NCBI GenBank assembly: GCA_024400835.1
Contig: JAKSMC010000002.1
Coordinates: 55,545-119,544 of the forward strand
Direction: 5' to 3'
Origin: Bacteroidales bacterium
Lineage (GTDB): Bacteria > Bacteroidota > Bacteroidia > Bacteroidales > WCHB1-69
DNA: 64,000 nucleotides
A program made the translations under genes and the position numbers. Position 1 is the first letter of the stretch. Each line of letters opens with the position of its first letter. Of this stretch, positions 18,113-27,108 are shown in pieces. The notes beneath the pieces are model-generated. The model did not search any database. It was not told the DNA's origin and saw only the letters and a program-made list of their open reading frames with translations.

Positions 18113-19492
18113 ATGAATAACAACTCTACCAATGTGAACAACCTGGTCGTCGGTCTGGACATCGGCACCACCAAAATAGCCACCGTAGTTGGTTACCGCA
18201 ACGAGAACGGACAAATCGAAGTCATCGGCCACGGCCTCGGCGATTCCACAGGCGTGGAATTTGGTGAGATCAAGAACCTCAACCACACTGTGGAAGGCAT
18301 CCTCCATTCCAAGGACATTGCCAGCCAGCGCACCAACTTCGAAATCGAAGAAGCATACGTGGGCATCGCCGGTCATCATATCAAAACCAGCAAGTACAAC
18401 CGCTACATCCACCGCGACGGCAACAGGAATCCCATTTCCCAAGAGGAAATCGACAACGCCAAAAAAGACGTGTTCGAAGTCGAAGTGGCACCTGGTGAGA
18501 AGATCATCGACGTCATCCCCCAGCGCTACATCATCGATGACGAGCGCGAGACTCCCGAACCCGTCGGCGAACTCGGCAACAAGATAATTGCCACATACCA
18601 GCTGATTACCGGCAAAGACAAGGAAATCCAGAAGATTTTCGACTGCTGCCACAATGCAAACCTCGAAATCAACGACGTCATCCTCGAGCCCATCGCCTCC
18701 GGCCTCGCCTGCCTCAGCGAAGAGGAAAAGAAACAGGGTTGTGTATTGGTTGACATCGGCGGCGGCACCACCGACATGATCATCTACATCGACGGCAGCC
18801 CCGTTTACACTAAGGTTATCTCCTTGGGCGGCAACATCATCACCAAGGACATAGCCCAAGTCTGCAAGATTTCCGAAGATGTGGCCGAACAGCTCAAAAT
18901 CAAACACGGCACCTGTATCGTGGACAAGAGCAACGCCAACAACTTCATCACGATTTCCAGCCGATACGGCCAAGAACCCATCCAAATCAGCGAGAACTAC
19001 CTCGCCCAGATTATTAACTGCCGTGTTCAGGAGGAAATCCTCAACTCCATCAAGAAGGAAATTGAAAATTCAGGATATAAAGACCGTCTTTATGCCGGCC
19101 TCATCTTAACCGGTGGTGGCGCCAACCTCCGCCACATCAAAGAGCTCTGCCAGTACACCTTGCAACTCAACACCCGTATCGGCGTGCCCGACAACGGATT
19201 CTCCCGCACCCTCTCCTCCGACCTCAAGCAGCCGATGTTCTCCACAGCTCTCGGCCTGCTCAAATACGGTATCGAAGCCGAGGAGTACAATATGTCACGC
19301 CCATTAGACGAAGAGGAATCCGAAGGCAACGGAATGCTCGGCGGCATCTTCGGCGGCAAAAAGGAAAATAAGAAAACGGAAAAGAAACCTGAAAATCAAC
19401 ATAGAGTCCCTGACGGCGGCGGCCGCGAAAAGTGGGGCTTCTTCAGCAAAGTCTACGACTGGTTGAAAACCTCTTTGGAGAAATTCTCCTAA
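18113..19492 (+). CDS. ftsA: Cell division protein FtsA
   Basis: A 459-residue actin-like ATPase that tethers FtsZ to the membrane. ATP-binding motifs are VGLDIGTTKIATVVGY at the N terminus, VLVDIGGGTTDMIIY near residue 215 and LTGGGANLRHI near 330. The SHS2 domain sits between. The C terminus has a Lys-rich linker and ends in an amphipathic helix, FFSKVYDWLKTSLEKF, which serves as the membrane target sequence. Confidence 0.96.
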   Translation: MNNNSTNVNNLVVGLDIGTTKIATVVGYRNENGQIEVIGHGLGDSTGVEFGEIKNLNHTVEGILHSKDIASQRTNFEIEEAYVGIAGHHIKTSKYNRYIHRDGNRNPISQEEIDNAKKDVFEVEVAPGEKIIDVIPQRYIIDDERETPEPVGELGNKIIATYQLITGKDKEIQKIFDCCHNANLEINDVILEPIASGLACLSEEEKKQGCVLVDIGGGTTDMIIYIDGSPVYTKVISLGGNIITKDIAQVCKISEDVAEQLKIKHGTCIVDKSNANNFITISSRYGQEPIQISENYLAQIINCRVQEEILNSIKKEIENSGYKDRLYAGLILTGGGANLRHIKELCQYTLQLNTRIGVPDNGFSRTLSSDLKQPMFSTALGLLKYGIEAEEYNMSRPLDEEESEGNGMLGGIFGGKKENKKTEKKPENQHRVPDGGGREKWGFFSKVYDWLKTSLEKFS

Positions 19493-19555
19493 ACCAACCA
19501 AACCTATCCAAACCAAACCTCAAACCTTAAGTAAGAAATAGAAAATTAAAGCAAT

Positions 19556-21031
19556 ATGACAGACAGAATTGATTTTACACCTGACTACGGAGCAAAAGAA
19601 AACTCCTCCATCATCAAAGTTATCGGCGTTGGCGGCGGTGGCAGCAATGCTGTTAAGCACATGTACAGCGAAGGCATTGTCGGCGTTGACTTCTTGGTAT
19701 GCAACACCGACCAAGGTCACTTGGAAAAGAACCCCGTACCCGACAAGCTCCTCCTCGGCAACGGTCTCGGTGCCGGCGCGAACCCTGAAACCGCTCGTCA
19801 ATTCGCAACCGAAAGCAAGGAGAAAATCCGTGAGTTCATCGGTGAGAACACCAAGATGCTCTTCATCACCGCAGGTATGGGCAAAGGCACTGGTACCGGT
19901 GCTTCCCCAGTGGTCGCTCAAATCGCCAAAGAAATGGGCATCCTCACCATCGGTGTCGTGACCTATCCCTTCAAGTTCGAAAAGAAACGCAGCCTCGTCG
20001 CTGACAAAGGTATCGAAGAACTCAACAAATATGTCGATTCTCTGATCGTGGTGAAAAACCAAAACATCCTCACCTACTACAAAGACCAAAGCATGCAGAA
20101 CGCATACGGCTACGCTGACGACGTCCTCAAAAACGCTGTCAAATGTATCGCCGAACTCATCACCAAGGATTACAACCAAAACGTCGACTTCAACGATGTC
20201 CAAACCATCATGAAGGACAGCGGCAAAGCCATGCTCGGTATCGCTACCGCAAGCGGCGAAGACCGCATCAACAGAGTGGTTGACGACGCCCTCAACTGCC
20301 CGCTTTTGGACACTACCGTCATCAGCAATGCCAAGAATTTCCTGTTCTTCATCAGCTACGGTCCGGACTCCAACTTCTCAGCTCTGGAACTCGGCGAACT
20401 TACCGAACGCTTCGACTCCCTGCAAAGCGACGACGCCGACATCATCTGGGGTCAAGGTGTTGACGAAAACCTCGGTGACGCCATCAAACTTTCTGTCATC
20501 ATCTCCAACTTCAGTTCGGAATCCAACAACAAGGACACCCATACTTTCATTCAGGATACCAAATCCAATAACGAACCCCAGGTGTTCACCACTTCTCAGG
20601 AAGTAGGAAAACTCGTTGAAGAACAGCCTATCATCGGCAAGACCATCGTGTTTGACGAACCCGAAATGCCCAACGACCTCGGTTCTTTGATCAGCCAAAA
20701 CGCACCGGCCAGCACAGTGGCAGAAGCCCCCAGCGCTCCAGTCAACCCCGCACCGACAATCTTTGACTACACCGAAAACGGCACCGTCAACCACAACATG
20801 TCCACACCTATCTCCCAAGTTTCGATGCACAAAGTCGAAGCTCAGGCCGACCCCCTATACAATTCAGAAGAAGAATTCAAACTCAAAGTGAACGTCCCTA
20901 CGTTCTACCGTATGGGCGAAAACAGAACAGCCACCATGTCTGCAGCATCACATACCGCCACTATGGAACACCAAAGAGTCCACCAAGTGGCCAACGACAT
21001 GGACGAATTCTTTACTGATCTCGCCGATTAA
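19556..21031 (+). CDS. ftsZ: Cell division protein FtsZ
   Basis: A 491-residue tubulin-like GTPase forming the Z ring. It shows VIGVGGGGSNAVKHM for nucleotide binding, the tubulin signature GMGKGTGTGASP near residue 107, and the T7 synergy loop NVDFNDVQTIMKDSGKA. The extended C-terminal linker of about 150 residues is typical of Bacteroidota. Near the end, NVPTFYRMGEN resembles the conserved peptide that binds FtsA, but another 40 residues follow it. A CCAAACCT-rich spacer separates it from ftsA. Confidence 0.97.
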   Translation: MTDRIDFTPDYGAKENSSIIKVIGVGGGGSNAVKHMYSEGIVGVDFLVCNTDQGHLEKNPVPDKLLLGNGLGAGANPETARQFATESKEKIREFIGENTKMLFITAGMGKGTGTGASPVVAQIAKEMGILTIGVVTYPFKFEKKRSLVADKGIEELNKYVDSLIVVKNQNILTYYKDQSMQNAYGYADDVLKNAVKCIAELITKDYNQNVDFNDVQTIMKDSGKAMLGIATASGEDRINRVVDDALNCPLLDTTVISNAKNFLFFISYGPDSNFSALELGELTERFDSLQSDDADIIWGQGVDENLGDAIKLSVIISNFSSESNNKDTHTFIQDTKSNNEPQVFTTSQEVGKLVEEQPIIGKTIVFDEPEMPNDLGSLISQNAPASTVAEAPSAPVNPAPTIFDYTENGTVNHNMSTPISQVSMHKVEAQADPLYNSEEEFKLKVNVPTFYRMGENRTATMSAASHTATMEHQRVHQVANDMDEFFTDLAD

Positions 21032-21057
21032 TCTATAACGTTGGAAAGGTTATTGGA

Positions 21058-21801
21058 ATGATACACCGCCTTCTAACCACAATCGGAGAGTATTTCATCT
21101 TCTTGCGCCAAGCCTTCTCCCGCCCGGAGAAGTGGCGCATTTTTTTTAAAAAACTTATCGATGAAATGGATGCCATGGGCATTGGTTCCATGCTGATTGT
21201 CAGCATCGTATCCATCGCCATGGGCAGCGTTATCACCACGCAGACCGCCATGCAGATCGAAAGCAGCTGGATTCCTCATTGGACCGTGGGTTTCGTATCC
21301 AGGACGTCCATTGTGATGGAACTCTGCCCTACGATTATCAGTCTGTTGCTGGTGGGCAACCTCGGATCCCGCATCACGGCAGAAATCGGCAGTATGCGCG
21401 TCACCGAGCAAATCGACGCCCTCGAAGTCATGGGCATCAATCCCGCCGCCCACCTCGTCCTGCCCAAAGTCATCGCATCCCTCATTGTCAACCCTGTGTT
21501 GATAGTGTTCAGCATCTTCTTCGCCATCCTCGGCGGCTATCTCACGGTCATCATCACCGGCTGCGTCTCCATGTACGACTTCATCGACGGGCTCACCTAC
21601 TGTTTCCGCGTATACGACATCATATACGCCATCACCAAGGCCTTCGTCTTCGCCTTCGTCATGTCCACGGTTTCCTCCTTCTACGGCTACCGTATCGACG
21701 GCGGCGCCCTCGAACTCGGCAAGGCCAGCACCCAGGGCATCGTGGTTTCCAGCTTCCTGATTCTCATCCTCAACGTCCTCATCACCCAAATAATGCTATA
21801 A
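21058..21801 (+). CDS. mlaE: ABC transporter permease MlaE
   Basis: A 247-residue integral membrane protein of the MlaE (DUF140) family with about five membrane segments. The family-typical stretch GNLGSRITAEIGSMRVTEQI is followed by DALEVMGINPAAHLVLPKV. With MlaF it forms the inner-membrane pump moving phospholipid between inner and outer membrane. The start ATG at 21058 follows ftsZ by 26 bases; mlaF begins 1 base after the stop. The MlaD-type lipid-binding partner is not visible in this window. Confidence 0.92.
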   Translation: MIHRLLTTIGEYFIFLRQAFSRPEKWRIFFKKLIDEMDAMGIGSMLIVSIVSIAMGSVITTQTAMQIESSWIPHWTVGFVSRTSIVMELCPTIISLLLVGNLGSRITAEIGSMRVTEQIDALEVMGINPAAHLVLPKVIASLIVNPVLIVFSIFFAILGGYLTVIITGCVSMYDFIDGLTYCFRVYDIIYAITKAFVFAFVMSTVSSFYGYRIDGGALELGKASTQGIVVSSFLILILNVLITQIML

Positions 21802-21802
21802 T

Positions 21803-22555
21803 ATGATTGAAATCAAAAACGTTTCGAAATACTTTGGGGAGAAACAAGTGCTGTTCGACATCAACACCTGTTTCGAAGAGGGCAAGGTGAACCTCATCAT
21901 CGGGCGTTCCGGCTCCGGCAAAACCGTGATGATGAAATGCCTCGTCGGGCTCTATTCTCCCGAAGAGGGGAAAGTGCTGTACAACGACCGCGACTTCCAC
22001 CACATGTCGGAAAGCGACCAACGCAAGCTCCGCGCCGAGATGGGCATGGTGTTCCAAGGTTCCGCACTTTTCGACTCCATGACTATCGAGGAAAACGTGA
22101 TGTTCCCGTTGGATATGTTCACAGAGATGAGCTCTGAGGAAAAACTCGAACGAGTGAACTTCTGTCTGCACCGCGTGGAGCTGCCCAACGTCAACAAGCT
22201 ATACCCGGCGGAACTAAGCGGTGGCATGAAGAAACGTGCGGCCATCGCGCGCGCCATCGCCTGCAACCCCAGATACCTCTTCTGTGACGAACCCAACTCA
22301 GGCCTCGACCCAAAAACTTCCCTCACTATCGACGACCTACTCATCGACATCACCCACGAATTCGGCATCACCACCATTGTCAACACCCACGACCTCAACT
22401 CTGTGATTACCATCGGCGAAACCATCTCCTTCATTTACGAAGGCCACCTCGCCTGGCGTGGCAACAGCGACAATGTGCTGACCTCCGACAACCAACAGCT
22501 CAACGACTTCATCTTCGCCCAACCGCTCACCCAACGCATCAGACAAAAACTTTAA
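21803..22555 (+). CDS. mlaF: ABC transporter ATP-binding protein MlaF
   Basis: A 250-residue ATPase with Walker A GRSGSGKT near residue 34, signature LSGGMKKRAAIARA and Walker B YLFCDEPNSGLDP, followed by the His switch (NTHDLNS). The LSGGMKKR form of the signature is typical of MlaF/TTG2A proteins. It energises MlaE. It lies tightly between mlaE and the CvpA-family gene. Confidence 0.93.
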   Translation: MIEIKNVSKYFGEKQVLFDINTCFEEGKVNLIIGRSGSGKTVMMKCLVGLYSPEEGKVLYNDRDFHHMSESDQRKLRAEMGMVFQGSALFDSMTIEENVMFPLDMFTEMSSEEKLERVNFCLHRVELPNVNKLYPAELSGGMKKRAAIARAIACNPRYLFCDEPNSGLDPKTSLTIDDLLIDITHEFGITTIVNTHDLNSVITIGETISFIYEGHLAWRGNSDNVLTSDNQQLNDFIFAQPLTQRIRQKL

Positions 22556-22556
22556 T

Positions 22557-23039
22557 ATGGTATTCATAGATATCTTAGTGCTCATCGCCCTCTGCTGGTT
22601 CGGCTTCAAAGGCTTCAAAAACGGCCTTATCTACGAACTCGCATCCATTTTGGCACTCATCATCGGCTGCTGGATTGCCTATCATTTCTCCGACATGGTG
22701 GCCACCTTGGTCACCGGCACGAAACTGATAAAGCCCGTGGCCTTCATCCTTACTTTTGCCATCGTCGTCTTCTTAATACACATGGCCGGCCGCCTCGTCG
22801 AAAAGATCATCAAATTAGTGATTCCCGATGTCATCAACAACATCTTCGGACTCCTATTCGGTGTCTGCAAAGTCTTGGCCGTCACCAGCGTTATTCTATT
22901 CATTATTCAAGATATTGACAAGAAGGAAATCCTCCTCACCAAAGAGACCAAGGAAAAATCAATTGCCTATCAATACGCCGAACCCATCATTCCCAACGCC
23001 TTGAATTGGGAATCAGGACCTCAAACCGAACAAAAATGA
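22557..23039 (+). CDS. CvpA-family membrane protein
   Basis: A 160-residue protein with four hydrophobic helices and the CvpA pattern (VLIALCWFGFKGFKNGLIYELASILALIIG split by short loops; later GRLVEKIIKLVIPDVINNIFGLLFG). CvpA homologues are linked to envelope stress and colicin V production; the molecular role is unknown. It starts 1 base after mlaF, and its stop overlaps the protease start (ATGA at 23036-23039). Confidence 0.85.
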   Translation: MVFIDILVLIALCWFGFKGFKNGLIYELASILALIIGCWIAYHFSDMVATLVTGTKLIKPVAFILTFAIVVFLIHMAGRLVEKIIKLVIPDVINNIFGLLFGVCKVLAVTSVILFIIQDIDKKEILLTKETKEKSIAYQYAEPIIPNALNWESGPQTEQK

Positions 23040-24859
23040 GAAAACTCGCACTGATTATCATCATCATATTGTCGTGCATGGCAGGGGCCCGTGCCGCATA
23101 CATCACCAACATGCCTCGAACCTTGGTCCAGCCCAATGGCGACACCCTCCGCTGTTTCGCTTCCGGTGACGAATTCTACGTTCGCCTGCACGACGAGAAG
23201 GGCTTCACCATTGTCCAAAACCCCACCACCGGCTACTTCGTGTACGGCGTCAAACAGGACGGTGACATTGTGCCTTCCCCGTACATCGCCGGCCAGTGCG
23301 ACCCTGCAGCCAAAGGCCTGCAGCCCAACTTATGCATCTCGAGGGAAAGATACCTCAAACTCCGCGAGCGCATGACTGCACCTGCCAAAAGGAACGTCAT
23401 ACGCGACGGAAACACCAACCGCGGCAATATGAACAACGTTGTCATCTTCATACGCTTTGCCGATGACACCACATTCGAGAACAGCTTCTCGTCCATCCAA
23501 CTGATGTTCAACGATTCGTCCGAAAACTACACGGCAAACTCAATGTTCAACTACTTCAAAAGGACCTCCTACAACCAACTTTTCATCCGGAGCCATTTCT
23601 TCCCAGAGCCGGATGGCGAATTTGTCGTCTCCTATCAGGACAGCATGCCGCGCAGTTATTTCGAACCCTGGTCAGAAACGAACCCCAACGGCTACCAGGA
23701 AAACGACACAGTCTACGAACGCGCACAGCGCGAACAGGATATGTTGGCACGCGCCTGTGCTTTCGTGGATTCCCTGATTCCAGACTCCCTTGACATGGAC
23801 TACAACCATGACGGATACATTGACAACGTGTGCTTTGTGGTTAAAGGCAATGTAGGTGACTGGAACGTGCTGTTGTGGCCGCACCGCTGGTCTTTGTACA
23901 CCACTGAAGCCTATATCCACGGCAAGCGCGTATACGACTATAACCTGCAATTGGCCGATGCCGCAGGCTACTTCAATACGTCCGTGATGTGCCACGAAAT
24001 GTTCCACTCGCTCGGTGCTCCCGACCTTTACCACTACCACGATGAAAGCGGCATGGACGCCGTAGGCAGTTGGGATCTCATGTGCAGCAACCAAAATCCG
24101 CCACAACAGACCTGCGCTTATATGAAATACAAATACGGCAACTGGATAAGCGTTGACGACATCATCCCGGTGGATGATTACGGCACTTACACTATCATGC
24201 CGCTCAACAGCGAAACGCCGGACCGCATTTCCTACCGTTTCAGAACCCAGAATCCGTTGGAAATCATTGTCATGGACTACCGCAGCCAAAACGCTCCATT
24301 CGATAACACCATACCGAACCGAGGGGCCATTTTCTACCGTGTTAATGCCTTGTACAATGGCAATGCCGACTACAACGGCTATGACATGCTGGATGAAATC
24401 TACATTTTCCGCGCCAACGGCTCACCCACCGAAAACGGCTATCTCGCAGCGGCCAACTTCCGTGGCAATGTGAGCTCGCGTCGGGAGTTCTCCCCGCTTA
24501 CCAATCCTTATCCCTTCCTGTCTAACGGCGAAGTTGTGCCATTGCACATCATCGACTTCACCAACGGTCCCGACAGCCTGCAGTTCACCTATACAGAATG
24601 GGTTTCCGTCACCGACTACGAAGACAACAGCATCAGCATCTATCCCAATCCCGCACAGGACTTCCTGACGGTTCAGATAGCGCAGCCCGGCCATTTCACA
24701 ATGCAAATCTACAACGTGCAAGGACAACTCGTGGGCACTGCCATTACTGAAGAAAGCACCTGCCAGCTGAACATCAGCAACTACCCCGGCGGCTGCTATT
24801 TCATCAAAATATTTGAAAAAGAAAACTACTGTAAAACCATCAAATTCATCAAACAATAA
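23036..24859 (+). CDS. Secreted M6-family metalloprotease with T9SS tail
   Basis: A 607-residue protease with a signal peptide (MRKLALIIIIILSCMAGARA). A propeptide region (LVQPNGDTLRCFASGDEFYVRLHDEKG) precedes an M6/immune-inhibitor-A-type catalytic domain with the zinc motif HEMFHSLGAPDLYHY near residue 320 and a downstream Met-turn-like WDLMCSN. The last 75 residues (SIYPNPAQDFLTVQ ... GGCYFIKIF) are a type A T9SS sorting domain, so the protein should cross the outer membrane by the type IX system. The ATG overlaps the CvpA-family stop, which fixes the start against a longer frame at 23006. Confidence 0.9.
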   Translation: MRKLALIIIIILSCMAGARAAYITNMPRTLVQPNGDTLRCFASGDEFYVRLHDEKGFTIVQNPTTGYFVYGVKQDGDIVPSPYIAGQCDPAAKGLQPNLCISRERYLKLRERMTAPAKRNVIRDGNTNRGNMNNVVIFIRFADDTTFENSFSSIQLMFNDSSENYTANSMFNYFKRTSYNQLFIRSHFFPEPDGEFVVSYQDSMPRSYFEPWSETNPNGYQENDTVYERAQREQDMLARACAFVDSLIPDSLDMDYNHDGYIDNVCFVVKGNVGDWNVLLWPHRWSLYTTEAYIHGKRVYDYNLQLADAAGYFNTSVMCHEMFHSLGAPDLYHYHDESGMDAVGSWDLMCSNQNPPQQTCAYMKYKYGNWISVDDIIPVDDYGTYTIMPLNSETPDRISYRFRTQNPLEIIVMDYRSQNAPFDNTIPNRGAIFYRVNALYNGNADYNGYDMLDEIYIFRANGSPTENGYLAAANFRGNVSSRREFSPLTNPYPFLSNGEVVPLHIIDFTNGPDSLQFTYTEWVSVTDYEDNSISIYPNPAQDFLTVQIAQPGHFTMQIYNVQGQLVGTAITEESTCQLNISNYPGGCYFIKIFEKENYCKTIKFIKQ

Positions 24860-25281
24860 TGCAGACCTTACAAGAAGTTAAAGAAGAACTCATCAGCGAA
24901 TTCGAACTCTTCGACGACTGGATGGACAAGTACAACTATATCATTGAATTAGGCAAGGAACTGCCTATGATTGACGCCCAATACAAGACCAGCGAATATC
25001 TTATTGACGGCTGCCAATCGCAAGTTTGGCTGCATGCAGAGAAGCAGGACGACAAAATAGTCTTCACTGCCGACAGTGACGCCATCATCACCAAGGGCAT
25101 AGTAAATCTGCTCATCCGCGTATTTTCCGGGCGCACGCCACAGGAAATCATCGATGACGATCTCTCCTATCTGGATGCTATCGGGCTCAAAGAGCACCTC
25201 TCCCCCACGCGCTCCAACGGCTTGGCCTCAATGATCAAGCAAATCAAGATGTACGCAGTAGCGCTTCAGATAGTGAAATGA
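24859..25281 (+). CDS. sufE: SufE-family Fe-S assembly sulfur acceptor
   Basis: A 140-residue protein; SufE takes sulfur from the cysteine desulfurase SufS for Fe-S cluster assembly. The acceptor Cys lies in LIDGCQSQVW (Cys51), and IIDDDLSYLDAIGLKEHLSPTRSNGLASM is diagnostic. The start overlaps the last base of the protease stop. No other suf gene is near. The last codons merge into an 8-bp tandem repeat. Confidence 0.93.
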   Translation: MQTLQEVKEELISEFELFDDWMDKYNYIIELGKELPMIDAQYKTSEYLIDGCQSQVWLHAEKQDDKIVFTADSDAIITKGIVNLLIRVFSGRTPQEIIDDDLSYLDAIGLKEHLSPTRSNGLASMIKQIKMYAVALQIVK

Positions 25282-25313
25282 TGAAACGATGAAATGATGA
25301 AGGGATGAAGGGG
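25274..25313 (+). repeat. 8-bp tandem repeat across the sufE stop
   Basis: Five units read TGAAATGA, TGAAACGA, TGAAATGA, TGAAGGGA, TGAAGGGG. The first unit includes the final Lys codon and stop of sufE. Function unknown; it may mark the edge of the mobile region that follows. Confidence 0.75.
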
Positions 25314-25426
25314 GGATTTCATTTATCTTTTGGAATTAAGAATTTCTTCTTCCCAGAATTATATATGGAATTGTTCAGGTCATCAACCTATTTGAAGTCT
25401 TTCCATCTACCAGCAGATTAAAATTT

Positions 25427-25903
25427 GGCAACTATATACTACTTGACCTGTTCCTATAAAAATATCACGGCGCAGCCGTACCTTCAGCAACCCCGTTAGG
25501 GGTTGTATATCTGTAATGAAGGGCGCAATCTGGGGAGGAATGGCGAGGTGCGGTGGTGGCGGCGCGGGATGGCGTGCACCGAAGGAAACACCTGCTGTCG
25601 CCGCCTGTAGGGGAAGGAAATAAATGCAAATCGGAAGCAAATAAGACCCACGGTCTATGCTATGTGGGACCGCGGCAGCGATTGGAGCCCATTTACTTGC
25701 GTGCGGGTGGGAGGACGGGGTGTTTTATATGGAAGCAAATCTTTGCAAATCTGAAACGAATTTGCGCCTGACGGCGCATGTGGGTGGGCAGCAAGTTAGG
25801 GCAAAAAGCGCGACGGCACCGCGTTGGATTGCGGGTAGGTGGTGCCGGGCCGCCCAAATCATTATAAAATCAAAATATTCGGGTCAACAAGTATATAGTT
25901 GCC
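25427..25903 (+). mobile_element. MITE-like element, copy B (complete)
   Basis: A 477-bp copy with good inverted ends (GGCAACTATATACTACTTGA... and ...CAAGTATATAGTTGCC) and a body nearly identical to copy A. The flanks are AT-rich (TAAAATTT and AAAAATTA) but do not give a clean 8-bp duplication. It lies between sufE and the RHS island. No protein-coding content is credible. Confidence 0.82.
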
Positions 25904-26066
25904 AAAAATTAAACGATATATTGCCTTATTTTACAATATCTCGCTTTCTCGATTGCCTTATTTGTCAAAGTGCTTAACGTTTATGGCAGCCCCCGCAGGG
26001 TAAACTATTACAAAACTTATAAAGGGTCGAACAAATAGAAGATAGATTTTTTTCTTATCGATTTAC

Positions 26067-26204
26067 TTAAATCAATGTCTCAGAATTCAAAACAACGACA
26101 TTGCCTTGAGATGACAAAGTCATATTGATTGTCTGATTATCTGGAGTATTGCAACAACTACACAAATAGAATAGGAGAAAATAAAAACACCATATCTTTT
26201 TCAT
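26067..26204 (-). CDS. Small putative lipoprotein
   Basis: A 45-residue frame, MKKIWCFYFLLFYLCSCCNTPDN..., with a lipoprotein-like signal and Cys pair. The open frame extends to 26339, but the extension has no coding character and the Lys-rich start is better. It is the last minus-strand frame of the RHS island and may be a decayed immunity lipoprotein. Confidence 0.4.
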   Translation of the reverse strand: MKKIWCFYFLLFYLCSCCNTPDNQTINMTLSSQGNVVVLNSETLI

Positions 26205-26354
26205 ATATAGATAGTCTTTGGGATAAGCAGAAAAAGAATGTGTGGTGAAGATATCGCCATAATTCCAACTGTTATATGTCAAAGGGTTGTTTGAAGAACC
26301 TGCTTCTGCTTGTTTCAACATTGAAAATTGTTGGGACATTTTGACGGAAAATAA

Positions 26355-27095
26355 TTACTTTTCGTTAACGAAAGGAGTGGTAAAACGAATCTCATCGTAA
26401 TCATATTTTTTACAAAAACGGAATACTTTCTTTTTTAATAAAGCATAGTATCTTAAGCTGAAATTTTGAGAAAAACTAAATCTACAGATATCGTGCACCG
26501 TCAAAGTGTTGTCTTGAAACGAATAGACCATTCCTGAATATATTAACACACTATCTTCCGATTCGGTATGATAAAAAAGTCTTGTTCCATTATTGTGTTT
26601 TGTACATTTATTAAAGACGTGCCATATTTTATGATAAAATTTTTCCTCTATTTTTTCGGTCAAACAATCATACTGTATAAATCCGTTTCTAACAAAATCC
26701 GCATAATGCAACGTACAACATCCATCACAATCATATGGTATTTGAAAAGTACCAAATACTTTGTTGTCATAGCGTATGCTTAAAGAATCTGCAATTTGTA
26801 ATAGCGTGAATGATGCCTTGTTTGTTCTCAAAATGCGCTGTATATTGGTAGGGAACGACTGTCCATAAGCATATATTGACAGGTTGTGGAACATATAATC
26901 GAATAATTCGTCTATTTCAGTGGGAAAACGGAAATGTGAATAGTAGAATTCATTCACTGACAAGTAGAAGTGGTTTGTGATTTCGCCCTGTAATGATGTG
27001 TCTTTTCGCATGAGTTCCTCATAGGACAAGACATTTTCCTGTGCTGCACCGCTAATTGAAACGGATAAAAACAAGATAAAACACAACCTCTTCAT
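26355..27095 (-). CDS. Exported protein, candidate immunity partner of RHS tip 1
   Basis: A 246-residue protein of unknown family with a clear signal peptide (MKRLCFILFLSVSISGAAQ). The mature part is rich in Tyr, Phe and His, with a CDGCC cluster near residue 128. It starts 13 bases after the stop of RHS tip 1, on the same strand, in AT-rich DNA. The tight spacing after an RHS toxin tip suggests it neutralises that toxin. The signal peptide would place it in the periplasm. No enzyme motif is seen. Confidence 0.6.
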   Translation of the reverse strand: MKRLCFILFLSVSISGAAQENVLSYEELMRKDTSLQGEITNHFYLSVNEFYYSHFRFPTEIDELFDYMFHNLSIYAYGQSFPTNIQRILRTNKASFTLLQIADSLSIRYDNKVFGTFQIPYDCDGCCTLHYADFVRNGFIQYDCLTEKIEEKFYHKIWHVFNKCTKHNNGTRLFYHTESEDSVLIYSGMVYSFQDNTLTVHDICRFSFSQNFSLRYYALLKKKVFRFCKKYDYDEIRFTTPFVNEK

Positions 27096-27108
27096 AGCAG
27101 AATATTAT

